From: SAR324 cluster bacterium
GTDB lineage: Bacteria; SAR324; NAC60-12
DNA length: 5,136 bases
Reading direction: 5' to 3'
Assembly (NCBI GenBank): GCA_028822475.1
Contig: JAPKDT010000154.1
Coordinates: 1-5,136, forward strand
Below are positions 1-5,136 of this stretch, in pieces. The notes under the pieces are model-generated. The model was given only the letters and a program-made list of their open reading frames with translations, was not told the origin of the DNA and made no database searches. The translations under genes were made by a program, and so were the position numbers. Each line of letters begins with the position of its first letter. Position 1 is the stretch's first letter.

Positions 1-1
1 C

Positions 2-238
2 TCAACGCGTAACAACTCTGGAATGACACGCAAGGAGTTGGAAAAGCACGCCCAGCTTTCGGATGCTTCAAGAAAAATGCTGGAACAAGCCATGACCAAA
101 ATGGGATTGAGTGCCGAAGCCTATGACAGAATACTCAAAGTGTCACGCACCATTGCCGATCTGGCCGAGCAAGAAAATATCGATACTCTCCAAGTCGCAG
201 AGGCCATTCAGTATCGAAATCTAGACCGGCCGATTTAA
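2..238 (+). CDS. comM: ComM/YifB-family AAA+ ATPase, C-terminal fragment (5' end outside window)
   Basis: This is the last 78 codons of a gene whose reading frame is open to the left edge, so the ATG at 23 is internal and not the start. The residues match the C-terminal Mg-chelatase-like domain of ComM/YifB proteins: an 'MTRKEL' segment, a 'QLSDASRKMLEQA' helix, then 'LSAEAYDRILKVSRTIADLA', and the characteristic ending 'EAIQYRNLDR'. Family members are about 500 residues long. They are cytoplasmic ATPases, and ComM of naturally transformable bacteria is a branch-migration helicase that helps integrate incoming DNA. One oddity is a Glu (codon 116-118) where relatives, as I recall them, have an Arg in the 'LSaRayxRil' sensor-2 motif. 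The Walker motifs lie outside the window. The gene is probably unrelated to the B12 genes that follow and is separated from them by 123 bases. Confidence 0.9.
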   Translation, partial: STRNNSGMTRKELEKHAQLSDASRKMLEQAMTKMGLSAEAYDRILKVSRTIADLAEQENIDTLQVAEAIQYRNLDRPI

Positions 239-292
239 ATCTTAAAAAATCAAATGAGATGCACCAGCAAAACTGGATTCAAAATTTAGTTT

Positions 293-314
293 AAACAAAC
301 TTGAGTGTTTGTTT
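293..314. repeat. 8-bp perfect inverted repeat in the comM-chlID gap
   Basis: AAACAAAC (293-300) and GTTTGTTT (307-314) are perfect reverse complements around the 6-base loop TTGAGT. The repeat lies 55 bases after the comM stop. It could act as a weak transcription terminator for comM, because its 3' arm is T-rich, but no T-run follows and each arm has only two G/C positions. An operator for the downstream operon is another possibility. The structure is certain as a sequence; its function is unknown. Confidence 0.45.
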
Positions 315-329
315 GCGACTTGGCAGAAT
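301..329 (+). promoter_or_regulatory. weak candidate promoter for the chlID-cbiA-eamA unit
   Basis: TTGAGT (301-306) and CAGAAT (324-329) each match four of six bases of the sigma-70 consensus, with an ideal 17-base spacer. Initiation would fall near 336, leaving a leader of roughly 25 bases before the ATG at 362. The -35 candidate sits in the loop of the inverted repeat. In AT-rich DNA such matches arise by chance, so this is only the best candidate in the gap. The gap shows no cobalamin riboswitch motifs. Confidence 0.22.
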
Positions 330-361
330 CAGTGTTTTTCAAAAATCAAAAATAAATAATC

Positions 362-2098
362 ATGAATTATACTTTCCCTTTTACAGCAATTGTCGGCATG
401 GATCTGGTTAAACGGTCGCTGCTTTATCATGCAATCGATCCTCGACTTGGCGGCTTATTGCTGATGGGACATCGGGGTTGCGCTAAGAGCACTTTGGCGC
501 GGGCCTTTCAGGAAATTTTACCTGCTCCGGAAAAAGCCAAAACGGCTCCGTTTGTAGAGGTTCCATTGGGTACAACCGAGGATCGGCTATTGGGTTCTAT
601 TGACGCGTCACGTTTGCTTGAAAATGGAGAATGGTCGGCACAAACCGGTTTGATTCAACAAGCAGATTCAGGTGTGCTTTACATCGACGAAGTCAATTTG
701 TTGCCCGATCATCTGGTGGATTCAATTTTGGATTCTGCGGCCAGCGGACAGCACCGTATTGAACGGGACGGTCTTTCCAAAACTGTAAATGCGCGTTATA
801 TTTTGATCGGCTCAATGAATCCGGAAGAAGGCGATTTGCGACCGCAATTAACTGACCGCTTCATGCACGGGATTATGGTGCGGGACGATTTTAGTGTTGA
901 GCAGCGCCGCGAAATTGTCAGGGTACGGATGGATTTTGACGATGATCCACAATTGTTTTTGGTTGAGCATCAAAAAAATCTGGCACAGTTGGTAACGAAA
1001 ATTTTTGAAGTTCGGCAACAGTTGAAAAATGTTGAAATTACGGAAAACCTGCGTACTGAAGTCGCAGAGAAAGCGACTACGTTAAATTTGGAAGGAGTGC
1101 GCGCGGAGCTTGGAGTCCTGCGTACTGTACGCTGCGCCGCGGCATGGCGTGGAGAAACCACTGTCTCTCAGGAAGATCTGGCTGAGGCCTGGATCTTATG
1201 TCTCGGACATCGGCAGGAAAATCCGCCTTCGAAAAATCAAAACTCAAAACCAGAAACTAAATTTCCGCAAGCTCCTGCAGAGAAGCCGGAAGAAAAGCGT
1301 CTGCAAATGCCAAAAACTTCACTATCTCCTACTTCAGCACTTGCAGAAAATATTACACTTGAGAACTCGCAATTTATGGCCCATACGGAACTGGCTTCAT
1401 GGTGGCAGAGTCCGGGAAAAAAACAATCTCCGGATGCATTTGTTTCTGGAACCTCCCGTCCAGTTCCGGCGCACGTTTCTCATGCACGCCTTTGCTGGAA
1501 TTCTTCGCTTAAGGCTTCTCTGTTGAGAGGATGGTCTCCTGGGAAAGCGTGGCATCCACGTTTTCGTAAACCGGCAAGGCGGCCTAATTTTTGGTTGTTT
1601 GTTGATGCAAGCCGATCTACGGGAAGTATCGGCAGCGGACTTTCTGCTCGTTTTTTGAATGAAGCACGTAACGCTATCTTGACGCTTGGAGCAAAAACTT
1701 TCGGCAGCCGCTTTCACGTTCTGGTACTGCAAAAGGGTAAAGCAAGTTGGTGGATTAAACGTGGTACTGCTCAGGCGGTGCAGAAAACTTTGGAGCAAAT
1801 TACGGAAGCTGCCGGAAAGAGTCATTTGACGCCTGCTTTGAATCTGATGCGAAATGCTATTCAAAAACAAGGTGTTTTAAGTGGTGACCGTGTTTTGCTT
1901 TGTACTGATGGAATGCTCAGTCCTGAGTCTGAAAGAACGGTTCCTGAAAGTAAAAAACGGTTCCGGAAGGCGCTCTTAAACCTTTCAGAAAGAGTCAGGG
2001 ATATTGCGTGGATTCATCCTCAGTTACAGCGTGGAATGCGACATTGGCTTCCGCAATTGGTAGAGGGGACGGAAGTCCGCCTGATTGCATTAGACTGA
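362..2098 (+). CDS. chlID: fused ChlI-ChlD type metal-chelatase AAA+/VWA subunit, probably the cobaltochelatase motor
   Basis: This 578-residue cytoplasmic protein joins the two ATPase-side subunits of class I chelatases. Residues 1-285 form the ChlI/BchI-like AAA+ module, with Walker A GHRGCAKST (36-44), Walker B VLYIDE (105-110), sensor-1 'GSMNPEEGDLRPQLTDRF' (150-167) with its arginine-finger region, and sensor-2 'GVRAEL' (245-250). A Pro/Lys/Glu/Gln-rich linker covers about 286-335. Residues 408-578 form a VWA domain with an intact metal-binding MIDAS: DASRS (415-419), Thr490 and Asp516. Such proteins hydrolyse ATP to drive metal insertion by a large catalytic subunit (ChlH for Mg, CobN for Co). 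The cbiA gene starts one base after the stop and cobalt-transport genes lie nearby, so cobalt is the likelier metal; this is inference, as CobN is not in the window. The start is supported by 'FPFTAIVG', which is where family members begin. No clear Shine-Dalgarno sequence precedes it. Confidence 0.9.
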   Translation: MNYTFPFTAIVGMDLVKRSLLYHAIDPRLGGLLLMGHRGCAKSTLARAFQEILPAPEKAKTAPFVEVPLGTTEDRLLGSIDASRLLENGEWSAQTGLIQQADSGVLYIDEVNLLPDHLVDSILDSAASGQHRIERDGLSKTVNARYILIGSMNPEEGDLRPQLTDRFMHGIMVRDDFSVEQRREIVRVRMDFDDDPQLFLVEHQKNLAQLVTKIFEVRQQLKNVEITENLRTEVAEKATTLNLEGVRAELGVLRTVRCAAAWRGETTVSQEDLAEAWILCLGHRQENPPSKNQNSKPETKFPQAPAEKPEEKRLQMPKTSLSPTSALAENITLENSQFMAHTELASWWQSPGKKQSPDAFVSGTSRPVPAHVSHARLCWNSSLKASLLRGWSPGKAWHPRFRKPARRPNFWLFVDASRSTGSIGSGLSARFLNEARNAILTLGAKTFGSRFHVLVLQKGKASWWIKRGTAQAVQKTLEQITEAAGKSHLTPALNLMRNAIQKQGVLSGDRVLLCTDGMLSPESERTVPESKKRFRKALLNLSERVRDIAWIHPQLQRGMRHWLPQLVEGTEVRLIALD

Positions 2099-2099
2099 A

Positions 2100-3470
2100 A
2101 TGCAAGCCCCAAACAATCATAAACACAAAGGACTCATCGTCGCTGGTATGCACAGCAGCAGCGGTAAAACTGCGGTTACGTGTCTGCTCCTTGCCGCTTT
2201 ACTCAAACGAAATTTAGCGGTTCAGCCTTTCAAAGTTGGTCCGGATTATATTGATCCTGGATTCCATTTTCATTTCTCAGCCAAAGCTTCTGTAAATCTT
2301 GATCCGTGGATCATGGGACGTGAGCATGTTGTTCATGCCGCGGAGCAATTTACGGAAAATGCTTTTGGAATTGCGGAAGGTGTGATGGGACTTTTTGACG
2401 GTTCGGATCCAAAAAGTGATTCCGGAAGCACGATGGAAATCGCACGTTGGCTGGGCTGGCCGATTTTGCTGGTGGTGCCTTGCAGGAACGCAGGTCGTTC
2501 AATCACTGCGGCAATTAATGGTTTTATCTCGGAAGCCGGTGGGGAATCTCATTTTGCCGGAATTATCCTCAATCAGGTCAACAGTCAAAGTCATGCGGAA
2601 TATCTGCGGAAAGCCTGTTCTACCTTAGAAATTCCTGTTTTGGGCACACTGTCAGAAATTCCAGATCTCGACTGGCCGGAGCGGCATTTGGGTTTGCAGC
2701 CTGGAGTAGAGCAAAAACTTGTGGATGCTAATGAACTGGCGCAACTTGCTGAAAAATATTTTGACCTCGATCTGCTTGTTAAAAAATTTCCAGTGCTTTC
2801 TAAGTCAGTTGCTCAAAATAATACTCAACTCAGTTCTCCAACAAAATTTAGCAAACGTATCGCCGTAGCGCAGGATGAGGCGTTCCATTTTTACTATGCC
2901 GCCAATCTGGAATGGCTCCGGCAACAGGGAGTGGAAATCGTGTCCTTTTCACCGTTGCACGATAGTAAAGTTCCAGAAAATGTGGACGCACTGCTTTTAG
3001 GAGGAGGCTTTCCAGAGGTATTTGCAGAAAAAATTTCTGCAAATAATAGTATGCTCAGTTCGCTTAAACAAACCGTGGAATCCGGAATGCCGACTTATGC
3101 GGAATGTGGAGGTTTGATGATTTTGGCGGAATCAATTAAATTGCTATCCGGACAAAGTCTGGCAATGGCAGGGGTTGTTCCGGGCATGGTTGAAATGACA
3201 CAACGGCTTCAGCATTTTGGCTACTGTAAAATAGATCTGCCGGGAAAAGGCGAGATGCGCGGTCACGAATTTCATTATTCACAATGGTCTGCAGAAACGA
3301 GCAAGGCCAATCTCTGGGATGTAACGCGTCACTCAACAGATATTCCACGCAGAGAAGGTTTCCGCACAGCCAACCTGCATGCCTCTTACGTACATCTTTA
3401 CTTCCCACAAGCCGCTTCTCTGATTGGTGAGGTCCTGCGAATATTTCCAAAAGAATTACCAAAATGTTGA
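2100..3470 (+). CDS. cbiA: cobyrinate a,c-diamide synthase (CbiA/CobB family)
   Basis: The enzyme (456 residues, normal for the family) uses ATP and glutamine to amidate the a and c carboxylates of the corrin ring in cobalamin synthesis. The N-terminal half is the ATP-dependent synthetase domain, with P-loop GMHSSSGKT (16-24), 'KVGPDYIDPGFH' (45-56) and 'EGVMGLFDG' (93-101). The C-terminal half is a class I-type glutamine amidotransferase, with 'LLLGGGFPEVFA' (298-309), nucleophile Cys336 in YAECGG, 'RGHEFHYS' (387-394), and the likely catalytic His432 in 'ASYVHLYF', where relatives usually read HLHF. The ATG at 2100 is the only plausible start, because the next Met (17) lies inside the P-loop. 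It begins one base after the chlID stop with no good ribosome site of its own, which suggests translational coupling. Sequence alone does not separate cobyrinate (CbiA) from hydrogenobyrinate (CobB) as substrate. Confidence 0.95.
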   Translation: MQAPNNHKHKGLIVAGMHSSSGKTAVTCLLLAALLKRNLAVQPFKVGPDYIDPGFHFHFSAKASVNLDPWIMGREHVVHAAEQFTENAFGIAEGVMGLFDGSDPKSDSGSTMEIARWLGWPILLVVPCRNAGRSITAAINGFISEAGGESHFAGIILNQVNSQSHAEYLRKACSTLEIPVLGTLSEIPDLDWPERHLGLQPGVEQKLVDANELAQLAEKYFDLDLLVKKFPVLSKSVAQNNTQLSSPTKFSKRIAVAQDEAFHFYYAANLEWLRQQGVEIVSFSPLHDSKVPENVDALLLGGGFPEVFAEKISANNSMLSSLKQTVESGMPTYAECGGLMILAESIKLLSGQSLAMAGVVPGMVEMTQRLQHFGYCKIDLPGKGEMRGHEFHYSQWSAETSKANLWDVTRHSTDIPRREGFRTANLHASYVHLYFPQAASLIGEVLRIFPKELPKC

Positions 3471-4363
3471 TTGCAGAACTGGCTGCGTTGAGTGCGGCTT
3501 TTTGTTGGGCGCTTAGTGGTTTAATCTCAATTAACGCAATTCGCAAATTAGGTCCGCTGGCTTTTAACAGGGTGCGGATGTCGCTTGTCTTTCTGATGCT
3601 GGCCGGAGTTTCTTGGTTGACAGGAGCATGGCGCGAATTTCCTTTGGATACAATTCAAACGCTGATGATTTCAGGACTCATCGGTATTTTTTTGGGAGAC
3701 ACAGCGCTTTTCGGTTCTTTGCAACGCTTGGGGCCCAGTCGCACCTCAGTCATTTTTGCACTCAACGCACCGATGACGGTGATTATGGGCTGGTTTATTT
3801 TGGAAGAGCATTTGCCCTGGCTCACACTTTTTGGCTGTGGAATTGTGACAGTGGGTGTGTTGATTGCCATTTTGGGTCGGCGGAATAATAACGAACCGCA
3901 AAGCATGGATTCCCCACAAGGCAGACTGAGTTATGGAATAGCGTTGGGTTTGCTCGCAGCATTTGGACAGGCCGCGGGTTCAATAATCGCACGCCCCATT
4001 ATGGCAGAAGGAGTAGATCCGGTTACTGCATCCGCAATCAGAGTTGGAATCTCTGCACTTTGTCTGCTGTGTGTCGGTTTCATCCCTAATCCTCTTTTCA
4101 GGCAGAAAACCCCGTACACAATGAAACTGATCGGTATAATTATGTTCAGCGGATTTTTAGCAATGGGAGTTGGTATGACCCTCCTTTTGTACGGATTGGC
4201 GCTGGGAGACGCTGGAGTTGTGACCACACTTTCCGCTACAACACCTGTGATTATTCTCCCCTTGCTCTGGATTAGCACCGGTAACCGCCCACCCTTAATG
4301 GCATGGGTTAGTGCAGTGGTAACTTTGATTGGAATCGCGCTGATAACTGTCAGCTGGGGATAA
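3464..4363 (+). CDS. EamA-family (drug/metabolite transporter superfamily) membrane protein
   Basis: This is a 299-residue inner-membrane protein made of two five-helix EamA repeats. Predicted helices lie at about 4-22, 37-55, 66-85, 95-113, 118-138, then 157-177, 187-207, 219-243, 250-270 and 278-297, with a hydrophilic hinge at 139-156. The first repeat keeps the typical 'FILEEHLPWLTLFGCGIV' junction. The matching place in the second repeat reads 'ISTGNRPPLMAW' and lacks the usual Glu. Its ATG overlaps the cbiA stop in the 7-base string ATGTTGA, so the two are very probably translationally coupled. Family members export or import amino acids, nucleosides and other small metabolites. The operon position suggests a role linked to corrinoid or cobalt metabolism, but the sequence does not show the substrate, and a chance neighbour cannot be excluded. 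Confidence 0.9.
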   Translation: MLIAELAALSAAFCWALSGLISINAIRKLGPLAFNRVRMSLVFLMLAGVSWLTGAWREFPLDTIQTLMISGLIGIFLGDTALFGSLQRLGPSRTSVIFALNAPMTVIMGWFILEEHLPWLTLFGCGIVTVGVLIAILGRRNNNEPQSMDSPQGRLSYGIALGLLAAFGQAAGSIIARPIMAEGVDPVTASAIRVGISALCLLCVGFIPNPLFRQKTPYTMKLIGIIMFSGFLAMGVGMTLLLYGLALGDAGVVTTLSATTPVIILPLLWISTGNRPPLMAWVSAVVTLIGIALITVSWG

Positions 4364-4387
4364 ATGCGTTTTTGGGAGTTTTTTTAC

Positions 4388-4415
4388 TTGCCATTTAATT
4401 CTCGGGCGTTATAAT
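4388..4415 (+). promoter_or_regulatory. strong sigma-70-type promoter of the cbtBA transcript
   Basis: The -35 box is TTGCCA (4388-4393, five of six consensus bases) and the -10 box is a perfect TATAAT (4410-4415), separated by 16 bases. The expected start at about 4421-4423 falls right at the 5' strand of the riboswitch P1 stem (4424). This makes the promoter call much stronger and implies that the cbtBA messenger begins with the aptamer. Confidence 0.8.
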
Positions 4416-4423
4416 CACTACTT

Positions 4424-4616
4424 TCAAGGTATGCACCACGAGACTGAGTTTATTTTTTTCTTGTGAATTAAGAGCAGGGAATTCCGTGAGATTCGGGAAC
4501 TATCCTCGTAACTGTAATTGGAAAAAATAAAAACATAAGCCACTGAAAATAAGCGCAATGTTTATTTTTGGGAAGGCGTTTTTGTTCACTTCCATAAGTC
4601 AGGAGACCAGCCTTGA
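4424..4616 (+). promoter_or_regulatory. cobalamin riboswitch aptamer
   Basis: All the conserved blocks of the cobalamin riboswitch occur in order. They are GGGAA (4477-4481), CCGTG (4484-4488), the TATCCTCG loop-5 segment (4501-4508), AACTGTAA (4510-4517), GCCACTG (4539-4545), GGGAAGGC (4570-4577) and the B12 box AAGTCAGGAGACCAGCC (4596-4612). P1 closes the element by pairing TCAAGG (4424-4429) with CCTTGA (4611-4616). P2 pairs CACGAG (4437-4442) with CTTGTG (4460-4465) with one G-U pair. GCC (4539-4541) can pair with GGC (4575-4577) at the base of the arm just before the B12 box. The layout resembles the large adenosylcobalamin-type (class I) aptamer. Binding of cobalamin is expected to lower expression of cbtB and cbtA. 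Confidence 0.96.
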
Positions 4617-4740
4617 TATTTCCAAAACAGACTATTCGAGGCAAATAGCAACTGGAATCAACAGCTTGCTGTGATCCCACTATTACTGCTTTCCTCTCTG
4701 GTTTGTTACAAACTGTAATCAATTTTTCCAGGAGATTTAT
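4617..4740 (+). promoter_or_regulatory. riboswitch expression platform, probably controlling translation
   Basis: The leader between aptamer and cbtB is rich in pairing. Hairpin P13 has stem CTATT (4632-4636)/AATAG (4644-4648), and its loop contains CGAGG (4637-4641), complementary to CCTCG (4504-4508) of loop 5. This is the expected L5-L13 kissing contact. A second hairpin spans 4654-4677 (loop CTTG, two bulged A). A third pairs TTG TTACA (4703-4710) with TGTAA-T-CAA (4714-4722). TCTC-TGG (4695-4701) can pair with CCA-G-GAGA (4728-4735), enclosing the third hairpin and masking the ribosome site. No GC-rich terminator is seen, so translational control is favoured. The T-run 4723-4727 after the AT-rich third hairpin leaves attenuation possible. 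Confidence 0.65.
4730..4735 (+). promoter_or_regulatory. cbtB: ribosome binding site of cbtB
   Basis: AGGAGA lies five bases before the ATG at 4741, a strong Shine-Dalgarno match at workable spacing that fixes the cbtB start. It is the best ribosome site in the window. The heptamer CAGGAGA at 4729-4735 is identical to 4600-4606 in the B12 box. Confidence 0.85.
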
Positions 4741-4950
4741 ATGACAACTAAAACGATTGCTGCATTAGCAACAGCTTCTTTGGACACGAGTGATGCCGGA
4801 GTTTTCTCGCAAAGAATAACAACCGGGGTGTTAATGCTATTGACAGGATCGGTTCTTCTTTTCGCCGTTGGATTTGCACAAGGTTCTGGCAACTTCATGC
4901 ACAATGCGGCTCACGATTCTCGACATGCGGCCACTTTTCCTTGCCACTAA
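4741..4950 (+). CDS. cbtB: CbtB, small subunit of predicted cobalt transporter
   Basis: This 69-residue inner-membrane protein has one predicted helix (about 26-47, 'TTGVLMLLTGSVLLFAVGFA') and a short tail carrying the CbtB signature HNAAHDSRHAATFPCH (54-69). His54, His58, His62, Cys68 and His69 in the tail are candidate metal ligands. CbtB occurs with CbtA and is widely predicted, mainly from linkage to B12 riboswitches, to take part in cobalt uptake. Both features hold here: cbtA follows 22 bases later and the riboswitch lies directly upstream. Length and start are normal for the family. Expression should fall when cobalamin is abundant. Confidence 0.93.
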   Translation: MTTKTIAALATASLDTSDAGVFSQRITTGVLMLLTGSVLLFAVGFAQGSGNFMHNAAHDSRHAATFPCH

Positions 4951-4972
4951 AATCTAATAAAGGATAAATCAA

Positions 4973-5136
4973 ATGATTTCAAGAGCTTTGACGACTGTTC
5001 TTTTGACAGGTTTTGTTGCTGGAATTTTATATACAGGAGCGCAAATGCTGAGGGTCACACCGCTTATTTTAGAGGCGGAAAAATATGAAATTGCTGAAAT
5101 TGGTGTTCCTCATTCTCATGCGGCTTCCGGAATTAC
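4973..5136 (+). CDS. cbtA: CbtA, predicted cobalt transporter membrane subunit, N-terminal part (3' end outside window)
   Basis: Fifty-four codons are present and the frame is open to the right edge. The start is the ATG at 4973, preceded by AAAGGA (4959-4964) at good spacing. The first 24 residues form a membrane helix ('LTTVLLTGFVAGILYTGAQ'), followed by the family motif 'VTPLILEAEKYE' (28-39) and then a stretch with His47 and His49 ('VPHSHAASG') that may belong to the metal-binding loop region. CbtA proteins usually have about five membrane helices, so most of the protein lies beyond the window. It is co-transcribed with cbtB under the riboswitch and is expected to work with it in cobalt uptake. 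Confidence 0.92.
   Translation, partial: MISRALTTVLLTGFVAGILYTGAQMLRVTPLILEAEKYEIAEIGVPHSHAASGI

Noticed and set aside
1110..1526. 138-codon open frame on the + strand inside chlID
   Set aside because: It lies in another frame of a clear chelatase gene, spans its linker, and its translation is rich in Arg, Lys and Leu with no recognisable domain.
1397..1870. 157-codon open frame on the - strand
   Set aside because: It is antisense to the VWA-side half of chlID, and its Ser/Arg-rich translation looks like a reverse shadow of coding sequence.
362..2098. Magnesium chelatase for chlorophyll synthesis
   Set aside because: No photosynthesis gene is nearby, and the neighbours are cbiA and cobalt transport genes.
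3136..3546. 136-codon open frame on the - strand over the cbiA-eamA junction
   Set aside because: Both + strand genes are strongly supported through this stretch, and the reverse translation has no recognisable family features.
4369..4385. T-runs after eamA as an intrinsic terminator
   Set aside because: No stable hairpin precedes either run; the only nearby self-complementarity is the short CAGCTG before the stop codon.
4468..4722. 84-codon open frame on the - strand across the riboswitch
   Set aside because: It is antisense to the conserved aptamer blocks and platform, which fully explain the conservation there. The translation shows no domain.
4703..4727. Hairpin plus TTTTT as a riboswitch-controlled terminator
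   Set aside because: The stem is AT-rich with a bulge and the T-run is short. Masking of the ribosome site by 4695-4701 fits better, but attenuation is not excluded.
1..5136. CRISPR array, insertion sequence, tRNA or rRNA gene
   Set aside because: No regularly spaced repeats, transposase-like reading frame with terminal repeats, or recognisable tRNA or rRNA segments were seen on either strand.

Overview
The window carries one strand of genes, nearly all devoted to cobalamin (vitamin B12) and cobalt. Base composition is moderate and the genes are tightly packed. The proteins look like those of a free-living bacterium that makes its own corrinoids. No ribosomal RNA or other taxonomic marker is present, so the phylum cannot be fixed. 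A Gram-negative lineage is my guess, and it rests only on the overall look of the proteins.

Layout. Positions 2-238 are the 3' end of a ComM/YifB-type AAA+ gene that enters from the left edge. After a 123-base AT-rich gap with an 8-bp inverted repeat comes a compact three-gene unit. It holds a fused ChlI-ChlD type metal-chelatase motor protein (362-2098), cobyrinate a,c-diamide synthase CbiA (2100-3470, one base after the previous stop) and an EamA-family ten-helix transporter (3464-4363, overlapping cbiA by 7 bases). A 377-base non-coding stretch follows. It contains a strong sigma-70-type promoter (TTGCCA, 16 bp, TATAAT), a complete cobalamin riboswitch whose P1 stem starts about where transcription should start, and a structured expression platform ending in a strong Shine-Dalgarno site. 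Downstream are cbtB (4741-4950) and the first 54 codons of cbtA (4973 to the right edge), the predicted cobalt transporter pair.

How it fits together. CbtA and CbtB are predicted to bring cobalt into the cell, and the riboswitch should shut them down when cobalamin is plentiful. The ChlID-type ATPase is best explained as the motor of a CobN-type cobaltochelatase, although CobN itself is not in the window. CbiA amidates the a and c side chains of the cobalt-corrin. The EamA transporter is translationally coupled to cbiA and has no assigned substrate.

Most of this is known biology. The points most worth a second look are the details of the riboswitch expression platform (a heptamer shared between the B12 box and the ribosome binding site, and two competing hairpins), the orphan EamA transporter, and an apparent Arg-to-Glu change in the sensor-2 region of the ComM fragment. 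I did not find a clearly undescribed system.
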